A stretch of DNA of 64,000 bases. Origin: Acanthopleura granulata. Taxonomy: Eukaryota > Mollusca > Polyplacophora > Chitonida > Chitonidae. Each line of letters opens with the position of its first letter. Within the stretch, counting starts at the first letter, position 1. The stretch is from the NCBI GenBank assembly GCA_016165875.1, contig JABBOT010000005.1, forward strand, positions 22,962,520-23,026,519, in the 5' to 3' direction. A program made the position numbers and the translations under genes. Shown here piece by piece: positions 1 through 30,730 of this stretch. The notes under the pieces are model-generated. The model made no database searches, was not told where the DNA came from, and saw nothing but the letters and a program-made list of their open reading frames with translations.

Positions 1-31
1 AAAACACCAGTCAAATACATAAATGAATAAG
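1..31 (+). repeat. SINE 3' tail fragment (family A)
   Basis: The window begins with AAAACACCAGTCAAATACAT and an AATGAATAA tail, the same 3' end as the full SINE at 55623-55873 (TAAAACACCAATCA plus AAATAAATA). Only the tail end lies within the window. Confidence 0.6.
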
Positions 32-71
32 TGCTCCCCGCCGAGTGGACTATAAGCATATAATGACTTAC

Positions 72-16521
<16,450 letters not shown>

Positions 16522-19500
16522 CTGGCAACAAAGAAAAACATAGCTTGGTGAGACCTTGGAGTAGAATTAACTTCTAGTGCAAAATCGTCAATCTTTTGTT
16601 TTGTCCTAACGAACCAAGGACAAAAGTATAAATGAGTAAAATAGCAGTGAACAAATAGATAAGCAAAGTGTTTTTATTTTTTCGTGTCATTACAATGAAA
16701 ATAGAATCATGGAAAGTACAATTCCGAACCGGAAAATTCTGAAGAAAAAAAAATGTCGGAAGACCTCATTTTGATTGACAGATTCGAAACCAACCATATC
16801 ACCATAGACAATATTCAATGCAGTCAAAATAAATGTTAGGTGCAAGTACTTCCAAACTGCAGAAGTATGGGGAGCCATTTAACAAACGCATTCACCGCAT
16901 GGCTCCAAGGACAATCTGACCAATCCATCACTGAGGAACAAATCTTGTTTGACGCGCACAGCGGGTGCTTCTGCAACGTGTCATAATTAGACAATGCGTG
17001 AAACAATGATACAATCCCCGGACACTGGAGAGGGGGTCAAGGAGCTACAAGCCTAACTGATAGAAGGTAATCTGAACACATGATTTGTGAGGATTCGGAG
17101 CAGCGGCCGTCTTCATCAGACTCAAACTGGGAGAGCACACCTGATGAGCGATTTCTGAATCACGTGCCTGGTTTCTCTGTGACTTGCTTAAACAGAAGGT
17201 ACGCCTAAGGTTAGGATAGCATAACCCATTCATCTGTTTTCGAATCTTCCAAAAACACTCCGCAGACATACCAGGAAAAAACACCGAGCGTAATGTAGTA
17301 CATGTATTTCTACATAAAAATTTGTAACATTGGAAGCGTTGCAAAAAACAATGATTGTGTGGAAAGAAAAAATACAGGGTAAAATTTTTTCTGTTTGAAA
17401 TAAGAGCTTTGAGATGCACGTGTGAAGATATTGGGGGGGAATTGGTTGTGGAAATCCTAACTGTTAGGTTAAAAATTGTTGTGATCTCCATGGGTTATGT
17501 GCTAGTGTTCACGTGAAGTCGTCCAAACTTAGTTGGATAGTTGTTTCCACTCTTTTTTATCTCTGGTTACGCGAAAAAGCCCCACGTCTCAGCGCATATG
17601 ACAGCTTAGATTATCTTCAACACTAACCAGACCCGTGTAGAAAGGAACTCATTCCCAAACCGTAATGGGCCGAAGAGACCCGGAGAAATAATCAATGTGT
17701 CATAATGGCGTGTAGTGTCTACAAACACGGAGCCCAGTAAATAAACAGACCATAAACAACGCTCCCATATGCATCGTATCTTAATATGAGCTTGGCACAG
17801 ACCTAGGATAATCAATTTAAATCCAAGACGTGCCTTCATAAAGTACAATGACCCTCGATATACGTAACAGAGGAATATACGATCTATACTTCTGAAAGAT
17901 AAACAAACACAATGAACGATTCCCCAAAAGCCAAACATTCTTGACAGCAAAATGACTAGTACCATGAGAGGTAAACACGAAAACCTTTGGTCGCAGGCAG
18001 GTAGGGAGGTGTATACTCACCCATCCACATAAAGGAACAAAAAGTCAGAACTATTATCCAGAACAATAAAAACTAATTCCGTAATATCTGTTTCTTTCAC
18101 GAATTTAAACAAACCCACCTCGCGTTACTCCACGACGAAATATACTATCACTACATTCAAGAAAGCAAACATAATTTTCATTTCTCTCAAACAACTGAAT
18201 AATCACTGACAAAACACTAACATTGCCTTAAACGCTGATGTATTGGTGAAATGCGGCATTCTCGAAACTTCGCTTCACATAGCACGTCTTAATGATATCT
18301 TTGGTTGGAGAGACATCAAGAGATCTGTTAAAGTCGCCTTTCTTAGAGCCAAAGTTTTTATTTGTGCCTCCAATGTATATCACCAAGCACTGGAAACAGT
18401 TCATGGCAGTACAAGAACAATGGTTTTAAATGGCAATTATTTACAAGTCCAGAAAATAGAAACTGCAAACATATCATTGTATACGCAAACTTTGGTGACT
18501 GCTGTACATTCACGGAAAAATATTATTATTATGGAATATCATCTCACAAGTGTGAAGTGTTATCGACTACCGAACGGCATCGTTAAAAGCCAAGTTTTGG
18601 ACATGAATAAATATTGGCCTTCAGCACTCTTGGTGCTGTTCCTTGGGAAATACCTTCTCTAATATCGCGATCATGAAAGAGGTATAGAGTAACCGAGTCC
18701 TTGGATTATTGCGGAGCGCATTCTGGGCTGCTAGTTAGTTGGCGTGGAATCTTTGGACCTCCTACCAACTTCTAGGTGATGACACTCACCAGCTGAAGTG
18801 TATTTTAATGAGGGCATGTTCACCAAGAAAACTTCCCTTACATCTTTCACAAAGATTGGATTGCATGGCGCGCGACACTTTATCTTGCATCACTGTGTAA
18901 CATGTCTATGTCAGTCAAACCGTGCATGCTCTCATCCAGGTCCGCGTTTAACGGAACAATTACAGAGAACAACTGACTGGAGACATGATTTCTGTCATCT
19001 TTAGACAGATACTTTGTCGGGCGATAACGGTTACATCAGGCCGACGGAGCTTGTGGCTCCAGAGATGCTACTTCAAACCCTCATCCACTTCACTTTAGTA
19101 AACCTATCTCTCTGGAATTGTAAACAAGTCATAGCAGCAGACACCGCTATACATCAGAGTCCTGCAGAGCATGGGGCCACGAAACTTTACCGCTAATAGC
19201 ATTACGTGTGTATGGTCGTTACAATCCGATGGCCTGCATGGAGTAGGCTCTCTGGAAATGCTGAGACGTGCAAGACGCGGAAGTTTATAAGCACAAGAAA
19301 TGTATGGCTTATAAGCTATGAGCTGCAGTTTACATCACTGAGGGATGCGACGAATAAACATGACCATGCAAAGCCTTGTTGGCATTTTACCAATGTCCTC
19401 GTTTCAAGCAGGCGACCATATACGTCCATTTCTAAAGAGAGCAGCATAAGCTTTTAATGACGTAGACAGTTAAATTAATCTGACAGGAAGACAATGTTGT

Positions 19501-20832
19501 AGTGCCAATTTTTACAGCGGAGGGTTTTGGCTTTGAATACGACCACACGACAGATCGTTTGATTTTGCAATGCCAACATGACGCCTTATATTTCTGTTGG
19601 AGTTGTTTAGCACCTCAGAGCAGAGTTTGTGGTGTATACACAGAAGCTAGAAATATTCCATTTCAAACTTCAAGACGTACTTTGTAGTTGGAAAACACCG
19701 TCATATTCTCACACGGTTACGAAGAACCTCGTCAACACGTCTCCGTTATCAGGAAACAGTTGGCTATTGGATTCCAGTCAGAGGGCTGGCAAAAACAATC
19801 CACGAGGAGGAAAAGTTATATGAAGATGATCTTTGTAGATAAAAGCTGTCAGGAAAAATTGAGACGTTGTAAAGCTTGGCAATGGAGCGTGCATGATGAG
19901 GGTTAGAACGTTTACAGGCGACCAAATCTACTCCGACCGCCACTTGGGGCAATTACTCCGAAATGCAGACGGAGGATCACATGCATATTAGACAGTGGGA
20001 AGGCGCACATGTGTTCTTGTGTTTTTGTAAGCTAAGTAGCGATCCTAAATTTTGCACGTCTATCACAGGGCTCTGCTGTAGGATAAGCCGAGGGGACGGG
20101 TTGCAGAAACAAACCGGTGAAAGGCAAAAAAAGGTGGGATCAAAGAACTGAGTAGCTCTCGTCCAGACTGCCGCCCTCCTTGACACCTCTTGACCCGGGC
20201 TCACTTCGCACGGGTCTAATTTGGACAGACATCCCGTCAGTTTCAATAAATGCGGCTTTTCTACCTCACCGTGATGTGCGGAGGATGAGTTCGCCAAGCA
20301 GTACGTCACGTTCCTGCATCAGCACGTGCCTCGGCCCTGCCATGCCAATCACGGAATACAACGAGCTTTATATAGAGACAGTCACATCCCAAAACTCCCA
20401 CAACTTGTCAGGTCCAATCGTGGAAAGTCAGCATGTACGAATACCCACGAGACTCTTATACACAAGACTACAAAAGTCCTATGATTGAAGAAAATCAACA
20501 AGGGATGCAACAGGATTATTGTTTTCAAAATATGTATACCAGAGTTTTTTCACAATTTCAAGAAAAAGCTTTGTCAGAAGTATCGATGACTGCCTGCATC
20601 TATTGAAGCACCTTGTCTGTTATGTATTACATTTATATTTCAATGGTGAATGTGTATCTGTGTTCAGCGCTGTAGAAAATTTCATTCCTCAGATCAGTTT
20701 GTGTATTTCACTCGATCTTCGTCAACTTCAATTTCCTTTTCTTCAAATCCTTACAGCATTGTCTTCAAAATACAGCAATGAGTTATAACACATCTTGCAT
20801 CTTGTTTCCTGTCTTCATATATCGCGTAGTTA
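16522..20832. other. Left arm of giant intron, no gene recognised
   Basis: About 4.3 kb of mixed intron sequence. Open frames up to 148 residues (17045-17491, 18243-18662) show no family resemblance and no domain motif. No RNA gene or clear repeat is seen. Confidence 0.5.
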
Positions 20833-20912
20833 CCTCCCACCATAATGCTGGCCGTCCGTCTTATAAGTAAAATATTCCAGAGTGCGGTGTAAAAACCAAT
20901 CAAAAACTAAAT
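20833..20912 (+). repeat. SINE family A tail fragment
   Basis: CCTCCCACCATAATGCTGGC, CGTCTTATAAGTAAAATATT and GCGGTGTAAAAACCAATCAA match the last 80 bp of the SINE at 55623-55873. The head is absent. Confidence 0.75.
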
Positions 20913-20979
20913 CATGTATCTGATCAGTTGATCTATGAATGACAATCGTCTGGGGTTACTTCCACAATGTCGACTGACT

Positions 20980-21065
20980 GATTAAATGACTAGTGTTTTA
21001 TGACTTTCTCAAGAATATTTCACGTATATGACCTTGCACTGTCATTATTACAGATGGAAGAAAAT
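20980..21065 (-). repeat. SINE family A tail fragment, inverted relative to 20833-20912
   Basis: Plus-strand GATTAAATGACTAGTGTTTT, CTCAAGAATATTTCACGTAT is the reverse complement of the family A tail. With the preceding fragment it makes an inverted pair separated by about 67 bp. Confidence 0.7.
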
Positions 21066-23329
21066 GGAAAAAGATTCTTCACAACGTTTATTCTACTGTC
21101 CTATTGTGCTTAACACCCCTTTTGTTCATGGTTGGGGTCGATTGGACAGTTCGGCCAGCGAAGGTCCTTAGTATATGAATTAAGCCTACTGTGTACTTTA
21201 TACATTCTCCTACTGTATCCCAGATTCAGAAAACGTTGCTCGCGAACGGTGTGCACTACACGCATGTAGCAGTTACCTGCGAGGAGTTGTATTTAGTTGA
21301 CAGAAAGCATGCTTTTGGAGGTCCTTTGATTTCAAACAGGATTATTAGCGTCACACATGTTTACGCTGGGTTCAGAATCATGACAATAATGTGTGTACAA
21401 AGAAGGCAATGTCTTACAAAAAGCAGGACCCGGAGCTGCACACATGCCCCAAAGAAGCCGGCATGGATGGCTGTTAGGAGACCATAAATTACCGCAAGGG
21501 TACTTGCAACCGATGAAATGCGACATCTCCGGATGTCTCCATCAAATCTCATTCATTTAGCAGCTCTTGACTTTACCTATACACCGCCAGCCTGTGTCTG
21601 AGAGTTAGCGGTTGTCTCTCTGGAGGCCGACCGTGTTGCACATCGCGTGCCTGACGACATATAACATGCTGGCAACTCCGCCCAGATGCACCACTCACTG
21701 GAACACCCTGCAAAATGGCCCGCTGTCGTGTCTGCCATTATCACGAAACTTAACCAACGACGTTTTGAGAAGCCAGGCCTTTTGTCTCACTAAGTTTCCT
21801 CTGTTGATTTCCTTTTACCTCCGGGCCACTACCGGCTTCACGGCAGAGAAAGACGGGCATGTGTCAGTCTGTATAAGGAAGCCATCTATTAGTCGGCACT
21901 CGTCTGCCAGCCCCAGGACACTCGGTTGGTCTGCTTCGAGTCGACTGTTTCAAAGATGGCGGAAGACACATTCTCTAATACGGTCATTAATAACAGCACG
22001 CTGGCCTGGGCTCGGCCTAATCGCTGCCATAAACACACAAGACTCTGCCAAAGATTGTTTAATTACGTTCTGATTACATTGGCGCAGATCAAATATTGGA
22101 ATCTTCCTTCAGACCCAAACGGCCCTGGTACACGGAATTTATTAAATAAGACTATTAAGTTTCGCCACTGTCAAGATCGTAGACGTTTTCATCCGTCAGT
22201 GGCCACCTTCTAAAACAGCTTGGGAGAAAAGGAGTCCACTTTCTCCGGGCCATTCTCCTCAATTAGCCAGGTCCGCCACTGATCATATTGTCACAGAGCT
22301 CTTAGGATTCCACCAAAAACTGTAATTTAACCTATTTATCTCTGCGGGAAAGCAGCAATCTAGTCGATTCCATGCCTTTTGCCTTTGTCAAGCACAGACC
22401 GTTTTGTTCGCTAAGTTCGATATAACAATGATGAATCTTTATATTTCATGCGATCTTTCCTTCTTCTGCCTGCACGCGCGCAGTGAAGTGGTCGATACTC
22501 ATCAAATGCTTATTACTTTTATATCTGCAAGCATGGAAACAAGGCCATTTCCTGGCCCCTGAGGATGACATTTACGGCTACGATGGGTTTTGTAAATACA
22601 TAACAATATATGGTCTGTTTATATAAAATGGCATAGGTGGGGAGACCTTTTTGGCAGCCGATGTGGGAGGCCATATTGTTAAAGATTTTGGTCACTCTGA
22701 TTATTTTCTCTGCACGTCAGGAATAAGTATACATATACATATTCAGGGTAAACACTGCACTGATGCTCACACATGTATATATAAATGTATACATAAAACA
22801 TGGTAAACAACAAAACTTTTCACGTTAAATCATAACAAAATTAGGGTAAGAGAGTCTAACAAAATATGCTATACGCAGACATGTAGATGTGACGACTGAA
22901 AGGAAACCCCAATGCAGAACAATCATAAAAATCAATGACTTTTTGTATATATACACCACATATAATATCAATACAAATAAGGCAGGAACCTAAAACACAC
23001 AGCTGCATTGACTAATCGGTTGTAACTGTGTCATCTTCACTATTTTCTTGTAGCTGTACATGTATTTAGTCGCATAATCTTATTATTAAATCTTAAGATT
23101 GTCCTCCTGTTCATAAAAGATCAACGTCTCTATTTAGAACATTTTACGAAGAACTTCACAAATTTTGGGCCACAAGTCAGTCTGATCCGCAACTGCGACA
23201 ACAAAATAACCACAATTTTTTTCTTTCTTTCTTTTTTTTTTTTTTTTGTGGTAAAATGCGTTTAATGACAAAAAATCAATTCGGCGGGCGTTTCATTCTG
23301 ATATAGTCTTGCAACATTTTGCCTTTCGC
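21066..23329. other. Giant intron, no gene recognised
   Basis: About 2.3 kb. The 153-codon frame at 21612-22073 has no recognisable domain. A homopolymer T tract lies at about 23221-23248. Nothing else is supported. Confidence 0.5.
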
Positions 23330-23720
23330 TGTGCGCCTGTCTTTTTTAACTGGATTAGTGACTTAGTGCTCTTCCCCGGATTGCCACCGGCCCTTCCTCT
23401 CTAAAAAAATCCCATCAAGGATTTTTTGAATAATACATGCCATGTTCGGAGGTTTTTAGCCCGCAGTTATGCTGAGTGCTTCCTCTGTTGTGTTAAAGCT
23501 GATTTAGAGCCGGGAATCAAGATTAAACCACCGATAGTTAGATAATGGGATGGGAATAAGCCGTCACCGGGCTGTTCGGGGGGTGTGGACCTCTCGTGCT
23601 GCATACACTCCCAGCCTGCACCCGATAGTACTCCGGCCCCTCCAGCTAGCCACGGGGGTTTAAAGAGCACTTGATCAATGATCAGCTTTAGATGTTGTGA
23701 CAAGGCGGACCGACTGGTTG
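23330..23720. promoter_or_regulatory. Candidate non-coding regulatory block (left arm 1)
   Basis: This block is clearly less AT-rich than its flanks and dense in homeodomain-like and other short motifs: GGATTA at 23352-23357, and two TGATCA palindromes one base apart (23672-23677, 23679-23684). Frames across it are not protein-like. Conservation is not demonstrated. Confidence 0.3.
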
Positions 23721-26700
23721 GACGGTTTATTGATTTCGCCCTCTAAACCCGGATAGGGAATAGTCGAATCAACAGCCAGTCTGGCCCTGCAAATGTTTCC
23801 ATTGCCAATACAATGCCGCTGTAGAGATATGATCAAACGGCGCTCCGTAAGCCGTTGCAAAAGATGTAGATAAGGTTCATGGCTGAATACGTCCTACAAG
23901 ATGACTTAAACCTCTATATAAAGCATTCGGCGACTTAACAAAGCTGCATTGGCCTGATCACATCATTCTGTTTAATGGCAATTATATCTGGCTTCCACAA
24001 CAATATTAAAAACAGATAACTGTGTGAAACATTAAGATATTACGTTACTTCAAACCATTATCTTCATGTACATAAATTACTTAATGCTAAAGGAAAAATG
24101 ACACAGGGATGAGTTTAACGGTTAGCTCCTGACGTTGCATCAGTATTGTGTAAGCACCATTTCCGATGGCAGATAATTTTTTTTTTGTTTTTTTTTTTAG
24201 TTTGTTTCATCCACGTTTCCATGAGCTATGAATGCACTGATCTCCAGTTGTCTGCATAGAGGTAGGACTCTCCCTTCCCTCTTGACTTTGAATACATTCT
24301 GCCAGTTAGCCTGCCTCTAGAATGAAACGACGACGGCAGGCAACTGCATATATACTTCACACAGTTCAATGCCGGTGCATGAGATGCCAGCCACCAGGGA
24401 TATCCAAAGAGCATACGATTCGTTGACATATGTATGTAACCTCATTTTGCCATCACTCAATCAAGGGTTAAAGAGAATACCAGGTGGATGCTCAACTCTG
24501 TAGCCATTCATATACACTCCACATACGCATGCGCGTCGACTCTGTTGCAGAAGCGCACATATCTTATTAAGAAATATCGTGACAGATAACTACAAATCCT
24601 CGCTACATGGACGCGAATATATGGCCAGTAACACTTGGAAATTGTAGCATACAGTTTTTTGGGATGGTGTTTTCCACTTCGATTTTATATAACATGGAAC
24701 TTAAAACGCTTGTTACACAGTTATACCTGCATAAATTTTTCCGCTTATTGGCGTGACATAGAATGAATCTTTCGCCCTGCAAAATAATTGTCCTCTTCTG
24801 CATAGCTTCAGTTTTATCTCTACCTATATATACGACATTGTACTTTCGTATCACAACTAGTTAACACAAGAATCCATCAAATTCATTTAAAAAATAGGTA
24901 AAAATTCAGGGATTATCATCAAAATACAGATAGCATGAAGATACAATGACGATTGGTTTCATTTATACAGGCGCATTGTCGACATAGCAGACGTCCCCGG
25001 TTGACTTTGACTAGAGGTCAGTTGTCGTCTTATAATGCGACAACGAACCGTCTGCGTATAGAATTGGTTGCGTCTGCACAAGCAGAAATACAAATCGGAA
25101 AAACGTATTATACATAACGGCTTACATGAGAAATATAACACAGGTACAATTTCAAATAAAAAAATTCAACTAATCTACTAGCGTAATCAAATAAATATTC
25201 TATAAACCAAATGTAGGTGAACATAAGAGTCATGGCATTTGAAACTTTTTCAGTTAAATGATTGTGCTCTATGCATGAAAGGGTGGACGAAACCGAGCTT
25301 ATCCCAAAGGAAACTAGCGTACCTCGGCAGGTATCTGAGATATACATTCCTTGACGTATAATGCCTTAACAAGTATCATGGTTTTAAAAGTTCCATCCTG
25401 CACTACAAGCATGCATAAAGGTATTCAGAGACGTGTCCGAGGCATGCAAAAAAGCGCAAATCGAGCAGAACTGAGAAAGGGTCGAGCAAGGGTCAGTATA
25501 CAGCAAGCCTATATACCTAAACAATAACAGATGATGGCGGGATGGAAAAGGCAATTCTGCTAATTGCTCAAACTGCGGCTTTATCTGGGAACAGAATTCT
25601 CGCCGTTAGTATCTGATAGGTGACGGTCAGTGTTCAGGTCTGGCTGTCGGCGAAGGATTAGACCGTGTCCGACGGCATCTGGACGCCGACGGAAGGCCTG
25701 AGTGGCAATAATCCAGGGAAAACAGCTCAGGCCAAATTGACAGTGACAGATTGGGATTCTTCGTCCTTATTAAAGGGGGTACCCTAAATCCCACCCCGTT
25801 AAAGAGATAAGAACAGGTGCTTGTTCTACAGAGTTTTTAAAGGAAGACCCCCTCGCCATATAACGTTAGGTTCCTTTCCTCCACATACACAACAGATAGG
25901 AGTACCAACAGTAAATAGCATTTCAAAAAACAACAATTATCACAACTATCCACAACTTACAAGCCGATGCAGTCTACGCCATCAGAATGCCTATTTGTTT
26001 GAACCACATATATAAAATGTATCGTAATTACCTTATCAAAAATGAACGGGGTGTCATCAATGTCAAGAAGTACTAAGTTCACCGAGATACTTCCCCGCCA
26101 TCACCTGTGGCAATAATGTGAAGAGTCTGCTTACGATTAGCACTCTGGCCTCCTCAGAGATAAGGTCCGATGCGGGGCCGCGATAACGATAGAAAACTAT
26201 AGAAGCATAACTAAGGTAACTACCAGAAACCAGATGATTTGAAGGTTCTGAACATTCCTCGGTTAATCAGAGCCATGCTGTACGTACTGGACCAACAAGT
26301 ATAGTGTTCGACGTCACACAGTGTACCTTGCTGATGGTCCTGTTCCATCTTGGACAACAGTTCCAGCATAGATTTTTTCAAGTTACAAAAATATATATTA
26401 AAGCGTAACAAAAGACGGAGAATTTCTTATAAGCCGCCATCAAATACACCGGTATGTTATGTGCGTTAATTTTTTCTCCCAAAATTTATGAAATACAACT
26501 TATTCCACAAAATAACAGAACAGAAATTTATATGTACACAAACTCGGCTAAAATATTAAATTCAAGTTAAAGAAATGAACCGGACTGTTTAAAGCCTATA
26601 CGACTAAGCAGTCACCTGTTAATGATTCGTTATACACAACTCTCCAGCAAAGATCGACTTCTCAAAGTCAGATGCGGTTGAAGCAAGTCTCATATTATAC

Positions 26701-29700
26701 CACACGTGCATGGGTAAAAGAAGATTAACGACAGTTACTGTTCGTCGGGTTTTATTTTGAAAATACCACATATTTACATGGTTATTTATTTCATTGGTTT
26801 TAAAAGAATTACTCAAAAATTGCTTAGTTATAATGACGGCTATCTGCCTGGCGGAATGAAGAAAATTCCACTGAGTGCTCAGAAAAAACCACTGGTACCG
26901 AACAAAATTCCTGACTAAAAGCCATAGTCGAACGAACCAGATAAATATCATGATTATTGAATGTGCAGAGATATAAATTAAATGCATACTATTATCCTTC
27001 ATCATTCTGATAAAAGAGACTGTAAACATTGCCTTTGTCTAGCAAACAAATATCAGGAAACCACTCAGCCCACGTGTCTAAAGACTGCACAAAGAAATAT
27101 TATGCCGTACAGTTGGCGCACGCTAAATGATGATATTTGTATTCTTGTGGAGAAAGTCAAAACCACATTAGACTGAGGATAATCGTTTAAAGTTGGGTCA
27201 TTTGGCCCGGCAATTGGATGCTGTAGTTCAGAGAGCACGCATCCAGGCACCAAGGGGACCCGCGGAGGTGTGTCTCATGAAGGGCCCAAGAGATTACGAC
27301 AAGATCGAGTCCGGCTTAATCAACTCTCTCGATACAAAGACCTAAATTGAAGGCAGAAAAGAGGAGAATAGCTTATTACAATAATGGAAAATATATCTAA
27401 TTATGTCGGCAGTCGAGCATTAAGCTCCAGTCATTTGTCTCCTATCCCCTTGCCCCATGGAGACCTGGTAGCTAACGGACCAGCAATATGCTTTCCGTAA
27501 ATTCGATAAAGCGAGTCGAAATAGGGTTAGGGCTCTGAGATCGAGGCGAGGAGTTATGCCAAGGGAAACAAAGCTGTGAATGTAGCCGATACTTTGTAGC
27601 CTCTCTCCCACCCATGCAAAATACGTTATCTATGAATGGTTGTCCCTTGAGGAATGATGCAACCACTGTAAACGTACGGAAGCTGTGTACATGTATTATC
27701 GGCGGCAGCACGTAGCAGCGAAATCACGCGGGATCACGGCGCCAAACGTTACCGTCAAGATCAACGACAATTTGTATAAGTCGACATAGACTGTTCGCAA
27801 TGTTAGTCAATGACATGGCTGTCATTAAATTGGTCACCAAAAAAGTACATCCCACCAGTATTGCACATTAAACCTATCAGTCAACGAAATCTGAGCCATT
27901 ATATTCGTCCAAAAAGAAAAAAAAAAACATGCACCGTCATGGCGGTATTAGACATTCTGTGTATTCCTTCGGTGCAAAAACAAGGCGTTCTTGTGGAAAG
28001 AAAATTAGACGTGCCCTTTATACATTGGAACACGATGGAAGAAGCGGCTAATCTTATTATTAAAGCCACTGTCTCCCTTAAAAAGGCCTTCGGAAAGCGG
28101 AAACGACCTGCGACAAAAAGTGAAACGCCATTATCATTCCATTAGGCCAATCTTCAACCGAGTGAAAAATCATCCAATCTGGCGGGGTAAAAACTCTCAT
28201 CTTCCATATAACTCTCGCCTGGCTGATTATACAGCTGCTTCCCCCATGTACATTGTTTATGCCCTTAAACTGTCCACATCACACTGAGGATATGTACTGC
28301 GTCATATATATATATACATATATATATGACAAATTAACTCTTTGACAGCCTGTGGTGTTCTTTCATATATTTACATCAGACCAAGCAATCTCGAATGTTT
28401 TCTTCCTGAAGCCATGGGTGTATAGTCTTCTGAACTCACAATCTGTGACTACTATCCTACTATTATAATGACAAACATTTCACAATAACAACATCTACCA
28501 TTATAAGTGACAAAATATCAACATGGACTGCTTATCATTTTAACCATGCGAGAAAATACCGTATTAAGAGTAATTCATCAACTAAATGAAGACAGTCTTT
28601 CGTTGCAATGAACCCACAAAACAAAGAATACAGAAATCACAGAAATAAACTGTTTAGTTACCTTGTCTTTCTATTATACATTTCATTCCACAATAGCAGA
28701 AAAATTTATTCAACGACGAAAACACTTCCATGGGCCCAAATATATTTTTTTTCCAGTTTGCCCCAGTCTGGCCAACAATGAATCTTCACAAATCTGTAAG
28801 CCATGCCACATTTTGTGGAGTAAAATATCAAAATTATAGTTCATACTGTGGATAACATTGCAAATTCTGAAGAACCACATGATAATAGCTGTTCAGTCTG
28901 AGTCCGATAGCACCGCATTGCCAGTCATACTCCCAATGTCACGCTGAAGCGCATAAGCCTTATTCAGGCATCGGAGTCGATCTCAAAGGGTTGATGGCAA
29001 TTTTATGGTCTGATAAGCAGAAACATACCCAATTCATGGGGATATTTGATAACAAGAAGTCAGCGAAGCGCGAAGTTCGCCTCCCGTAATATACCTTACA
29101 ACCAACCGGTATACAGCTTTGTAAATGGCTTGTTACTGTCTATAGTTACAGAATACAACGGTAGATCTCTCATCTCTATTATTGCAGTGTCCAGTGAACC
29201 TTCAACAGTGGATATCCATGCGAACAACAGTATTTTAACGCTGCATATATTAAAGGATTGGCATGACGTTAAAGTTGAGCGTAAATGTGTGTATAATGAC
29301 GCATGCCGAGCGTTCATGCATTTCTACACTCGCATCACGATCATGTACTACATGTACAAGCCGCTGGATGACTACAATGATCGGTGAAGCGAAAAGCCAC
29401 GGCGTCTGAAAGCCAGAACCCCGCGGCTGATATTAGCCCTTACCTGAGATTCCCATCACCTGAACCCCCCATTAAGATGCCCGCCGAAATACGAAACCTA
29501 TCAATATCAACGCATATCTTACATACTGCGACAAAAGTGCTGCTGCTACTTTAGAAAGTGGTTAAGCAGGATTAATAATGTAGGGGTACACATGTATTAA
29601 TAGACGGCTTAGTTTAATCTATACCCTGCATCTAAACATATCTACGGCAATAAGCCGGTCGAGGATTGACTATTTTTTTTTCACAGGTTGTGTGCTGGTG

Positions 29701-30555
29701 GTATAACCTTAGTCTGCCACTGCAACAAGATAGCCCAGAGACGGACCACAAAACTACCTCACGCACGAAACTAAAAAGACAAGAAGCAGTTAAAGCTCAA
29801 ATCCAATTCGAATCTCTGTTACAATTCGCATTAGAAACATAAGGCTATATACCCAATTCATTTTCAACACTACAGAATTTCAGTTTTTCACTTTCGACTG
29901 AAAAAGCATTATAACATATAGGGGCGTATTTCCAAATGAAGCAGAAATTCGATAATTAAACGAAGAACGAAATATTTGCATGAGACTTGAGTTCGAACGA
30001 AATAAAATATAAAAGACTGCAGCACAGAGAGTAAACTCAAAGCGGGCACGACAGTGTGATAGTTGGCAAATGGTCACACCTTACCGATGGAATCCAGCCA
30101 CTGTCAATTTACCTCAGTTAGGGTTTTATTCTAACTGTTCACTTAAGTGTTTAAGTAGTAACAAATTACCTGCCTCCTAGCACCATGGCGTAAGCAGAAT
30201 TAGGTAATAAATGCCGTTGATGTTTTCTGTGCAATTACACATTTTAATCTTTAAAATTCCCTGTGACCCATAACGCTTGTAACAAAAAAATATATTACAT
30301 GCCATACGTGCACATATAGGAACATCATCAAAACCAGTCGTTAAGTTTTCACATAAAATCTACGCTAATTAAAGCTATCAATATTGGACAGATTGTAAGT
30401 CATATAATTCGTTGAGTGTTTTTGTTGTATTTTCATTAGAAAGGCAATAAATCGTGCGATACGAATTTTTTTTATAAAAATAAAAGATAAGACATCTGAC
30501 GCCAACCTGTGAATAGGGCTTTAAATATTATACAATACAAGTGAGACTGAGGAGC
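23721..30555. other. Giant intron, no gene recognised
   Basis: About 6.8 kb of AT-rich sequence with T and AT runs (about 24178-24199; AT-rich alternation near 28305-28327). The 111-codon frame at 27810-28145 is lysine-rich with no known domain. Moderately GC-richer patches occur near 25600-25800 and 28900-29050 but nothing definite can be called. Confidence 0.45.
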
Positions 30556-30730
30556 GCCTGGCACAATTACCGGTCACAGACAGCATAAATGGATTGAGCG
30601 ACAGGAGCTAAGATAGGATCACGGACCAGGGGTTAATTAGGGGCCAATTAGGGCCAGGCTCTAAGAGAGTGGGCAGTGGGGAGAGAAACCCGATCCCGCT
30701 GCCCCGTCGAGCTCTGTCATCGGCCGTCGT
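30556..30730. promoter_or_regulatory. Candidate non-coding regulatory block with paired homeodomain sites
   Basis: This compact block contains TTAATTAG (30633-30640) and CAATTAGGG (30645-30653), two homeodomain-type cores 10-12 bp apart inside a GGGG-flanked, GC-rich context that ends abruptly in AT-rich DNA. It lies 2.6 kb upstream of the mab-21 ORF. Confidence 0.35.

Noticed and set aside
21612..22073. 153-codon plus-strand frame
   Set aside because: No recognisable domain and no splice-site context; overlapping shadow frames of equal quality.
27530..27545. TAGGGTTAGGGC telomere-like motif
   Set aside because: Only two units, expected by chance.
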